Part shown: positions 56,466 through 64,000 of the stretch, one piece after another
Layout: each line of letters begins with the position of its first letter
How positions within the stretch are numbered: the first letter of the stretch is position 1
NCBI GenBank assembly: GCA_023381415.1
Contig: JAMCUN010000007.1
Coordinates: 1-64,000, forward strand
Direction of reading: 5' to 3'
From: Thermoplasmatota archaeon
Lineage (GTDB): Archaea > Thermoplasmatota > Thermoplasmata > Thermoplasmatales > GCA-001856825
DNA length: 64,000 bases
Notes under the pieces: model-generated
The model's input: the letters and a program-made list of their open reading frames with translations, nothing else
What the model was told of the DNA's origin: nothing
The model's database searches: none
Position numbers and translations under genes: made by a program

Positions 56466-57596
56466 TCAGGTGGCTGTCTTACTTCTCCCATCCACGGGGA
56501 ATACGAAGAATGCAAGGTAAAGAGTGAACAGGAATGTGGCAAGCATACCTATCATTACAAGCAGGCCTGCGATAGGAAGGATATCAGGTATGTTGAAGAG
56601 AGGGTTTACCAGCGAGCTTGCAGGTATCCCCGTACTGTTGGTGACGACCAGGTACGGATATCTTGAAGTGTTGGAAGTCACCTCAAAGAACATAAAGAGC
56701 AGGTATGAAAGGAAAGCGCCTGCGGGCGCTGCATAACGGGCAGCATCTTCCAGGAGTGATATTATGGAAAGTAAGGCAACGACTGCAGCTAGAACAATGG
56801 AAATTAACACAAACCCCCTTGCGGACATCTGGTGATATACATACTGGGAATATCCGCGGAGCTCAAGCAGCGTCCAGACGATTGTTGCGAGGCTCAGGAA
56901 GGAGAATATCAACGAAAGCGCCCTAGAAGTCCTCATAGTGTGCTGGAACTCATCAGTGAAATCATTCTTCGACCTGAATATCGCAAACGCAAGAACTATG
57001 AACGAGACCAGAGAAATGGAAATGAACCAGGTGTAGAGTGCCAGCGGCAGGAATATTGGGTTGTTTAGCGGGTCAAGGCCGTTAGACCCAAAGAAGGTAA
57101 GTCCCATCGATGAAGTGGTGGAAACACCATAGGGGCAGTACATCATGGCGAGGATGCTGTTCATTCCGAAGGCAACTGCGAGTGCTCCCGCCGACATGAA
57201 CAGCCCAACAGCTATGTGAGTCCTCCTCTTCATGTAGTCCCAGGTATACCAGTAAAGTGCCATGCTTACGATTGCAACCATTATGCCACCCAGTGCAAGG
57301 GAGATAGGATAGAACAGCACGTTTGTGGCTATGTAGAGGAGGGACGGCCAGTAAGATGCAAGGAATACTGTCAGCCAGGTCGCCAGGACCCCAGCGAACA
57401 GGTCGACCCTTATGAGGTACGACGTAAGTCTTCTCGCAAATCTATAGAATTTCTCGTCCTTCCTGATATACCCGATGATTTCGAAAATTGGTATGATCAC
57501 CGAAAGCCCCAGGACAACAGTGACAAAGAAAATGTGGAGGAAGAATGTGGTGCCTATGGTCGCAATCCCCCAGAACACGTTATTGATAGTGAACAC
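56466..57596 (-). CDS. CydA'-like second subunit of a bd-type oxidase
   Basis: 376 aa; N-terminal 'FWGIATIGTTFFLHIFFVTVVLGLSVIIPIFEIIGYIRKDEKFYRFARRLTSYLIRVDLFAGVLATWLTVFLASYWPSL' is CydA-like rather than CydB-like; overlaps the cydA end. Confidence 0.72.
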   Translation of the reverse strand: MFTINNVFWGIATIGTTFFLHIFFVTVVLGLSVIIPIFEIIGYIRKDEKFYRFARRLTSYLIRVDLFAGVLATWLTVFLASYWPSLLYIATNVLFYPISLALGGIMVAIVSMALYWYTWDYMKRRTHIAVGLFMSAGALAVAFGMNSILAMMYCPYGVSTTSSMGLTFFGSNGLDPLNNPIFLPLALYTWFISISLVSFIVLAFAIFRSKNDFTDEFQHTMRTSRALSLIFSFLSLATIVWTLLELRGYSQYVYHQMSARGFVLISIVLAAVVALLSIISLLEDAARYAAPAGAFLSYLLFMFFEVTSNTSRYPYLVVTNSTGIPASSLVNPLFNIPDILPIAGLLVMIGMLATFLFTLYLAFFVFPVDGRSKTAT

Positions 57597-59127
57597 CCCC
57601 TCCGTGTTTTGCCTTAAGTTTCTTGAAGAATATCATGTAGATCCCCCAGAGGCCGGCCATCAGTATTCCAATCTCAAGAGCTATGATGGCAGCGGTGAAC
57701 AGGGGCGTTATTGAGTGGGAATTGACAACGTCGTTGTATGTGATGAGACCGTAAACTGTCCAGGGGTGCCTGCCCATCTCCCTGGTGGCCCACCCTGTCA
57801 CGCTTGCGACTATTGAGAGAATGGCCCCTGCAAATGAACCGTAGAGCACGAACGTCTCAACTTTAATCCTGAGTATTCCTTCAACTATCTTCCTCAGGAG
57901 CTTGGAGTAGAGGCCGAAATGCCCGACGGCTATAACTGCCAATATCACCCCTGAGACCACCATAGCATAATACATCAGGTGGAGTATCGGTCCGTAAAGA
58001 TTTGTCGCATTGAGCGTGAGTTGGCCGAGGGAATCATTCTGAGGCAGAAGCGAAGCCAGATAATCCGAGCCCGGAAAGAAATGGCTGGGGTTCCCGTATA
58101 GCAGTATGCTGACTATGGGATCATACCCGCCTCTGGGGGGTATCCCCTCCGTGGCGTTGAATATATTCCTCTGGTACATGTAAAGGAGGCGGCCCTGGTA
58201 ATCGCCGGCAACAGCCTGCAGGAATGTGGCTATTGACGCTATGAAGAAAGAGACCTTCAGTCCCTTCCAGTTGTATGCAGGAAGGCCGTAGCCTCTGATA
58301 ATTTTAAAGGAGAGGTAGGATGCGGCGAGGAATGATGTGACGATGAGCGCAGCAAGAAGGTTGTGGAAATAAGTTGCATTGGATTCCGGGTTGAAGAGTG
58401 CTATCCAGGGGTTAGATGTGAAGTTGGAAAGAAGCTGGAACGCTCCAGGTGAAGAGAGAAGGCTTGAGCCAACGATCGGTAGAACTGTTGCGAGTGTCTT
58501 CAGCTTCGAAGGGTCTATCACAAGAGGACCGAGTGTCGGTACCCAAGGCAGGAAAAACTGAGAGACCATATTCCCAGTTCCCCATGGCACCTGCATCCAT
58601 GCATTCACTGCAAGTATTGCATATGCAGAAAGGTTGCTGCCTATGAGAACTCCAACGCCAATCAGCACGTGGCCGTATCTCCACCTCTTAATCTTGCCGA
58701 ATGTGGTGAGGTAGGTCCCTATGAGGACTATCTCTATGATGAATGCGTAAAGTTCAATGATGAGAGGGGCGGCAGCCATGCTAGCCATCAATGCGATTGT
58801 ACCAGACCATACAACAACCAGACCAAACTCCACAAGGGTCCCTGTAACTGCCCCTGCTGCAAACGTGATGCCCCAGAGTTTGGAAGCATTCCTCGCAAGG
58901 TTGATGTAGTCATCGTCCTTCCTGGCAATTCCAATAGACTCAAGTGTCAGGGCGACGATCGGAAAGCCGACGGCAAAGATAAGGAAGAACGCATGAACGT
59001 AAATTCCAACGATTGTCATGAGCTCTGCCATGTTGGCTGAATTCCAGGTAGAATTGGTGGCAAGATAGCCATCGGCAATCTCATTCAAAAGAACGGAAAA
59101 TAGTATCATTTCTTTAGAATGATTCAA
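57580..59127 (-). CDS. cydA: Cytochrome bd-type oxidase subunit I (CydA)
   Basis: 515 aa; 'IVGIYVHAFFLIFAVGFPIVALTLESIGI...LWGITFAAGAVTGTLVEFGLVVVWSG', 'GWATREMGRHPWTVYGLITYNDVV' (CydA GRQPW-like motif). Confidence 0.9.
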   Translation of the reverse strand: MNHSKEMILFSVLLNEIADGYLATNSTWNSANMAELMTIVGIYVHAFFLIFAVGFPIVALTLESIGIARKDDDYINLARNASKLWGITFAAGAVTGTLVEFGLVVVWSGTIALMASMAAAPLIIELYAFIIEIVLIGTYLTTFGKIKRWRYGHVLIGVGVLIGSNLSAYAILAVNAWMQVPWGTGNMVSQFFLPWVPTLGPLVIDPSKLKTLATVLPIVGSSLLSSPGAFQLLSNFTSNPWIALFNPESNATYFHNLLAALIVTSFLAASYLSFKIIRGYGLPAYNWKGLKVSFFIASIATFLQAVAGDYQGRLLYMYQRNIFNATEGIPPRGGYDPIVSILLYGNPSHFFPGSDYLASLLPQNDSLGQLTLNATNLYGPILHLMYYAMVVSGVILAVIAVGHFGLYSKLLRKIVEGILRIKVETFVLYGSFAGAILSIVASVTGWATREMGRHPWTVYGLITYNDVVNSHSITPLFTAAIIALEIGILMAGLWGIYMIFFKKLKAKHGGGVHYQ

Positions 59128-59425
59128 CTATATTTAACAATTAATATTTTTTATTTGCCATAATTTAAAGAGTGCCTAATAATCTTAAGATAATTGAAGA
59201 ATATTTTCCAGTTAGATGATAGAAATCAGGCCATCTTTGTGGCGAAATAAGGAAGAGATGGTACCTTGACAATTCCACAGGAAGATGTTTCTCGCATCAA
59301 ACGGTCTTTCCGCTCTTGAGATAAGAGGAAAGAAATACTTACTGAATTGCTGTTCCAAAGTCGAAGCAGGTCCGCGATAGGACTATACGCAATACGGACC
59401 CATATCCTCAGTGGCCCTTTGTCCT

Positions 59426-59611
59426 CTATTTGATCTCCACTTTCTTTATCTTCGACTTTACCTCGGGTTTGACCATCACAGATTTGCCCGCCTTCATTAT
59501 CTCCTCCGATGCCTTGAGGAAATGATTGAGGGCGCTTCCGACACCGTGGCCCATCGAGGGGACAGTAATCTTTATCTCGATTGTTATCCTGTTTTCATCA
59601 TCTTCTGCCAT
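59426..59611 (-). CDS. Small 61-aa protein in the ArsA/Get3 operon
   Basis: 'MAEDDENRITIEIKITVPSMGHGVGSALNHFLKASEEIMKAGKSVMVKPEVKSKIKKVEIK'; starts 1 nt after the upstream stop. Confidence 0.6.
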   Translation of the reverse strand: MAEDDENRITIEIKITVPSMGHGVGSALNHFLKASEEIMKAGKSVMVKPEVKSKIKKVEIK

Positions 59612-59612
59612 G

Positions 59613-60776
59613 TCACTCCATCTCTATATCAAGAACGCCGTTATTAAATTCTGCCTTAACCGGATTCTTGTCTGAGTATACTGTAGGAAGGTAGAATACC
59701 CTCTTCCAGTTTCCAAGCTGGATTATCAGTTCCCCTCCCTTGTTGTATATATCCAGTTTTTCCTTATCGGCAAAGGGGAGCCTCAGCTTGACGACGTATT
59801 TATTCTTATCCTTAACGAACTGTATGCTCTTCTCCTTAGAGAAAGTGTCTAGGGGATCTGAACTGCCGTATATCAAGTCCGACATCTTCTGGAGTTTTTC
59901 TATACCGATTGGCTCCTCGCTAAGCATCGGTACCTTGAATATTCTCAGGTCTGTGAACGAATCGTGGACGTCCCTTATGATCTCCCCCTGGTTGTTCCTC
60001 CAACCTTCGAAGAAAGACCCAGTGCTCTCGTCGTATATCTTGTTTACGAACACCGAGTCAACCGGATAACCGTAAAGTAGCAGATATGTGAATGCCCTCT
60101 TCGTCTCGCTCAGAGACATCTTGTCGGGGTTCATGACGAGCCTGATTGTCGATATTTTCGGATCAGATAGGATTGACCTGATCCTTTTCAGGTACTCGTA
60201 GAGGCTCTCTACGCTCTTGAACACCTCGTCATCCGGAATGGATACGCTGGATACCGTATTCCATACCGGACGAACAAGCTTCGCTGCAAGCCTGCCCATG
60301 GGGAAAATCTTGTCCATGTACCATGTCATCGCCTCAGGAAATGATAGCAGCTTGAGCGACTCGCCCGTCGGAGCACTGTCTATGACCACGGCATCGTAGG
60401 ACTTCTCGTCGTAATATTGTCTCAGGTAGAGGAGCTGTGAAGCTTCATCGAATCCAGGAAGAGTTGCTATCTCTTCAGCAGATATGGGGTCAAGACCTTC
60501 CGTCTGGAAGAGACCTGTGAGATAACCCTTCAGCTCATTCCAGTGGGTATTGATTGCCTCGTTAACACTCACTTCCTGTGCGTATAGATTCTCCGACATC
60601 TTCCTGGGTTTAGGGCCTATTTCCGTGCCGAAGGCATCCCCAAGACTGTGGGCTGGGTCCGTTGAAATTACAAGAGTCTTCTTCTTCCTCTTGGCCAACG
60701 AACATGCAGTTGATGCAGCTATGCTTGTCTTTCCCACTCCTCCCTTTCCAGTGTACAGGAGAATCCTCTGGCCCAT
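59613..60776 (-). CDS. ArsA/Get3-type ATPase with C-terminal HSP20-like domain
   Basis: 'RILLYTGKGGVGKTSIAASTACSLAKRKKKTLVISTDPAHSLGDAF', 'VVIDSAPTGESLKLLSFPEAMTWYMDK'; C-terminal 'KYVVKLRLPFADKEKLDIYNKGGELIIQLGNWKRVFYLPTVYS'. Confidence 0.94.
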   Translation of the reverse strand: MGQRILLYTGKGGVGKTSIAASTACSLAKRKKKTLVISTDPAHSLGDAFGTEIGPKPRKMSENLYAQEVSVNEAINTHWNELKGYLTGLFQTEGLDPISAEEIATLPGFDEASQLLYLRQYYDEKSYDAVVIDSAPTGESLKLLSFPEAMTWYMDKIFPMGRLAAKLVRPVWNTVSSVSIPDDEVFKSVESLYEYLKRIRSILSDPKISTIRLVMNPDKMSLSETKRAFTYLLLYGYPVDSVFVNKIYDESTGSFFEGWRNNQGEIIRDVHDSFTDLRIFKVPMLSEEPIGIEKLQKMSDLIYGSSDPLDTFSKEKSIQFVKDKNKYVVKLRLPFADKEKLDIYNKGGELIIQLGNWKRVFYLPTVYSDKNPVKAEFNNGVLDIEME

Positions 60777-60897
60777 ACCAGGGTATTGCTTTTAACTAAA
60801 TTTATTCTTCTGATGGTGATGTGATAAAAAGAGGAAGCGTCCGGATTGCCAGTCTTCGAAGCATCTCCTCTGCGTCTTGTTTCCTCTATGGGATGAC

Positions 60898-61071
60898 TTA
60901 GAACACGTTGAAGAAGTTTATGAAATATTTGAAGAAGGCCAAAAAGTGATCCCTTGTGGTGAGCGCGAAATACTTTACTGAAAGGCCGGTCATGTACCAG
61001 ACTCCGAGTGTGACTATGAAAAAAGAGATCAGCAGGAGGAAAAATGACAACCTATTTAGCGAACTCACCAT
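60898..61071 (-). CDS. Small 57-aa membrane protein
   Basis: Read directly: MVSSLNRLSFFLLLISFFIVTLGVWYMTGLSVKYFALTTRDHFLAFFKYFINFFNVF*; N-terminal TM helix. Below the ORF-track cutoff. Confidence 0.45.
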   Translation of the reverse strand: MVSSLNRLSFFLLLISFFIVTLGVWYMTGLSVKYFALTTRDHFLAFFKYFINFFNVF

Positions 61072-61151
61072 TTGTCTTCAATCATCTATACGTAAGTATG
61101 TATTTAAAGCCTCCCAGTGTCTGGAGTAGGTATCTAAAGATTACCTTAGCC

Positions 61152-61760
61152 CTATTTGCTCTCCCTTATTTCCTTGAGCGCCTCCCTGTCCCTGCAGTAA
61201 AGATAAGGCGCGAGATCAAGGGATGGAGGAGACTTTTCAAGTTTGTTCCTGTAGACTAGGCGCAGGTTCTTGTCGACCTCATTGCAGTAGCCCTTCCAGG
61301 TAACTCCCTGTGACTCCACGTACTTCTTCTCTATTCCAGTTGCTATTTCATGTGCATGAGGGTATTCATACCCTATATCAGACATCCATTTTTCAGGCAA
61401 TTCATGATGCAGTCCAATGCTCTCCTCAGTGCTTATTGCCTTTCCTTCCACATTCAGGATCTTCGGAAAGTGTTCGTCAAGGTAAACAGTCTTTCCATCA
61501 AGGGAGTATCCTCCTGTATATTTGATGTCATACTTTGTGCTTACATTCACCTGACTTGCATCCTTTTTCTCGAGAACCGTTCCTATCTCTTTCCGTCCAT
61601 AATACACCTTGTTACCTTCCACACCTATTGATGTGTAATCCTTCGGTTCCTCACTTGCACGGAACCTGACATACTTTGGTTCTCTGAAATCTATACCGAC
61701 TACAAGGTATCCTCCTTCCTTTTTATCCGGGATATGCTCAACAACTTCGAATTCTTCCAT
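61152..61760 (-). CDS. Hypothetical protein
   Basis: ORF 61152..61838; likely start MEEFEVVEHIPDKKEGGYLVV at 61760. Contains 'HHELPEKWMSDIGYEYPHAHEIATGIEKKYVESQGVTWKGYC'. Confidence 0.6.
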   Translation of the reverse strand: MEEFEVVEHIPDKKEGGYLVVGIDFREPKYVRFRASEEPKDYTSIGVEGNKVYYGRKEIGTVLEKKDASQVNVSTKYDIKYTGGYSLDGKTVYLDEHFPKILNVEGKAISTEESIGLHHELPEKWMSDIGYEYPHAHEIATGIEKKYVESQGVTWKGYCNEVDKNLRLVYRNKLEKSPPSLDLAPYLYCRDREALKEIRESK

Positions 61761-62082
61761 AGAAATTCTAAATGAATCTCGAAGATAAAGTTGGTGATTT
61801 CCAACCTTGAATCTGGAGGGGTTATGGCTAAATAGCAACTGGAATAGAGAAGAAGTTGATATGCTTACTTATGGGGCGCATGGTTGCAGTATCATCAGTA
61901 ACATAACCACGGGATTCCAAGAAATAATATGGATTTTGCAGAAATCGCAGCAACAACCATGACAGATGATTCAACAACAGGTTAAGAAGAGATGATGAGT
62001 CACCAACAATTTATTCCATCTCACAATTACTGGTCCAGAGCTGAAGGGAAGAGAAAATGAGGATCTTGAAAGGGAAGGTGAG

Positions 62083-62832
62083 ATGAGTATGAAGATGGAA
62101 GGCAACACCGTCCTGATTACCGGAGGAGCGACGGGAATAGGTTTGGCCATTGCTGACAGGCTTGCTAAACTCGGCAACGAAGTGATCATATGTGGTAGAC
62201 GGAAAGATAAACTGGATGAAGCTCAGAAAGAGTCTAGCACTCTTCATGCAAGAATCGCGGACATCTCAGATCCACGGAGTAGAAAGGAACTTCTTGATTT
62301 CGTGGTGAATGATTACCCTGCTCTAAACATGCTGATAAACAATGCAGGCATTCAGAGAAAAATCGACCTGGCGTCAGGGGAGGACGCCATAAAGGAAGGG
62401 GACAGAGAGATCGAAATAAATTTCAAATCGCAGGTGCACCTGACGGCCATGTTCCTCCCGTTGCTGCAGAAGCAGGAGAACGCAGCAATAGTGAACGTAA
62501 CCTCTGGCCTGGGGTTGATACCGCTATCAACATTCCCCATATATTCCGCAACCAAGGCAGCAATGCACTCGTACACCCTGTCCCTCAGGCACCAATTGAG
62601 GAACAAAGGGGTGAAAGTATTTGAATTGATCCCTCCAACAGTCCACGACACTGAACTGAAGGGTAAGCCAACTGCGAGGACGGAGTATTCCATTTCTTCA
62701 TCAGAAGTTGCAGATGCACTGGTAGCAGGGATGGCAAAAGACAATCTGGAAATTGGAGCTGGTCCGTCTCTGGGATGGCTAAGAGCATCTGGAGATGAAA
62801 TACAGCAAATTTTCGGCAGGATGAACCATTGA
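62083..62832 (+). CDS. Short-chain dehydrogenase/reductase (DltE-like)
   Basis: 'VLITGGATGIGLAIADRLAKLGNEVIICGR', 'LINNAGIQ', 'IVNVTSGLGLIPLSTFPIYSATKAAMHSYTLSLRHQL'. Confidence 0.95.
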   Translation: MSMKMEGNTVLITGGATGIGLAIADRLAKLGNEVIICGRRKDKLDEAQKESSTLHARIADISDPRSRKELLDFVVNDYPALNMLINNAGIQRKIDLASGEDAIKEGDREIEINFKSQVHLTAMFLPLLQKQENAAIVNVTSGLGLIPLSTFPIYSATKAAMHSYTLSLRHQLRNKGVKVFELIPPTVHDTELKGKPTARTEYSISSSEVADALVAGMAKDNLEIGAGPSLGWLRASGDEIQQIFGRMNH

Positions 62833-63012
62833 AATCTAACTAGTGCCTTATACCTGCGCCATCAAACAGGAGTGCGAATAATACCCCTCCTCATTTCAGG
62901 GAATATGAACTATTCTGATTCACACCGCATTTGAAAAAGATGGTGGAGACTGGCTGACCACGGATTAATACGTAATTAAAATATTTATACATTAATTATC
63001 ATTACTTTAATT

Positions 63013-63471
63013 ATGTTGAAGATCAGAGACTCCTCACTAAGTTTCCAGGATCGAGGAACGGTTGAGGCGATAATGGGCGCTTACCGTGCGATGGACAGGA
63101 GACTGAATGATCTTCTCGCAAGGGACGGCCTCACTAGGCCTCAGTTCCTAGCACTGAAGGCGGTTGCAGAAAATGGAAGTACACCGATGAACAAGATAAG
63201 TGATTGCATGTCAGTAACACCTTCCAACGTCACAGGGATCATCGACAGGCTCGTATCAGTTGGTTATCTAAAACGTGGAGAGAGGGAAGGGGACAGAAGG
63301 AAAATTATGATGGAATTGACGGACAAGGGAATCAGCCTTTACAACAAGGTCTACACCACCTATGAGGAGTTCTTGGAGAGCATTCTCAATCAGATGACTC
63401 AGAAGGAAAGGCGAGAGATAAAGAAACATCTTGCTAAGCTTGAGAAAGCGATAACGAATGCTGACCTTTAG
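63013..63471 (+). CDS. MarR-family transcriptional regulator
   Basis: 'LTRPQFLALKAVAENGSTPMNKISDCMSVTPSNVTGIIDRLVSVGYLKRGEREGDRRKIMMELTDKG'. Confidence 0.95.
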   Translation: MLKIRDSSLSFQDRGTVEAIMGAYRAMDRRLNDLLARDGLTRPQFLALKAVAENGSTPMNKISDCMSVTPSNVTGIIDRLVSVGYLKRGEREGDRRKIMMELTDKGISLYNKVYTTYEEFLESILNQMTQKERREIKKHLAKLEKAITNADL

Positions 63472-63487
63472 GGGTTGGTGGTGAACA

Positions 63488-64000
63488 ATGAATGTAGTTT
63501 TCATAAGGCCATCCAACCCCTCCGGAAGCGCCTACCTGACCAAATTCGGGTTCTTGCCCATACCGCTGGGATTGCTGGATCTGGCAGGAGCAATGCTTAC
63601 CCTTGAGGACTCCAAAGTGAAGATAATCGACATGGAAGCGGACAGAAAGATGTCTGTAGAGGAAACGGTCGAGGATACCATGAAGTTTGACCCAGACATT
63701 GTAGGAATGACTATACATGCGACTGCAGCGCACCATACCTCTCTAAGAATCGCATCGAAGATAAAGGAGATGAAGCCAGACACGACAATAGTCGCAGGGG
63801 GGCACCAGGCGACATTCGTCCCTCTTGACCTGCTCAGGGGAGGGTTCGATGTAGTAGTACTCGGAGAAGGGGATAGAGCTATTGTCGAGATTGCTGAGGC
63901 CATCAGAGACAGGAAAAATTTTAGGGAAATCCCCGGAATACTTTTCAATGAGAGGACAGGGGGAAAAACGGAAATCGTTGAAACAAGGCACAGGGAGCTC
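63488..64000 (+). CDS. B12-binding-domain radical SAM-type protein, N-terminal part (runs off window)
   Basis: Read directly: MNVVFIRPSNPSGSAYLTKFGFLPIPLGLLDLAGAMLTLEDSKVKIIDME...DPDIVGMTIHATAAHHTSLRIASKIKEMKPDTTIVAGGHQATFVPLDLLRGGFDVVVLGEGDRAIVEI. The radical SAM CxxxCxxC motif is not in the window. Confidence 0.78.
   Translation, partial: MNVVFIRPSNPSGSAYLTKFGFLPIPLGLLDLAGAMLTLEDSKVKIIDMEADRKMSVEETVEDTMKFDPDIVGMTIHATAAHHTSLRIASKIKEMKPDTTIVAGGHQATFVPLDLLRGGFDVVVLGEGDRAIVEIAEAIRDRKNFREIPGILFNERTGGKTEIVETRHREL

Noticed and set aside
55771-56520. 249-aa ORF overlapping the EamA transporter
   Set aside because: Alternate-frame artefact; the other frame is a clear DMT transporter.
1-64000. CRISPR array or Cas genes
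   Set aside because: No regularly spaced repeats or Cas signatures noticed on reading the window; a dedicated repeat finder was not available.

Overview
Archaeal chromosome segment, probably Thermoplasmatales-like. This rests on the archaeal 23S rRNA 3' end with no linked 5S, A/T-rich promoters close to start codons, and gene content; placement is inference. The window is mostly dense single-copy genes. It opens with the 23S rRNA 3' end and carries four tRNAs: Leu-CAG, Met-CAT, Asn-GTT (minus) and Ser-GCT. Modules include a glycan/methyltransferase cluster (3.5-11 kb), several MFS transporters, an MBL hydrolase plus archaeal RqcH/NFACT pair, a double ABC ATPase fused to a phosphoribosyltransferase, a tyrosine/homogentisate catabolic operon (49.1-53.2 kb), a two-subunit CydA/CydA'-like bd oxidase, and a Get3/ArsA-type ATPase with a small partner. 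Accessory regions are (i) a DpnI-like endonuclease plus DNA methyltransferase between tRNA-Met and tRNA-Asn, and (ii) a decayed island after tRNA-Ser with a transposase remnant and a nonsense-riddled VapC/PIN pseudogene behind an intact 97-codon ORF. The items most worth follow-up are the ABC-ATPase/PRTase fusion, the DpnI-like module with an altered catalytic/zinc region, the 56-aa ORF whose stop codon lies inside tRNA-Ser, the DUF1611 plus PP-loop pair, and a 29-aa Lys-rich micro-ORF followed by a hairpin and T-rich tract. No CRISPR array was seen. All family calls come from reading motifs and recalled family sequences; no database search was run.
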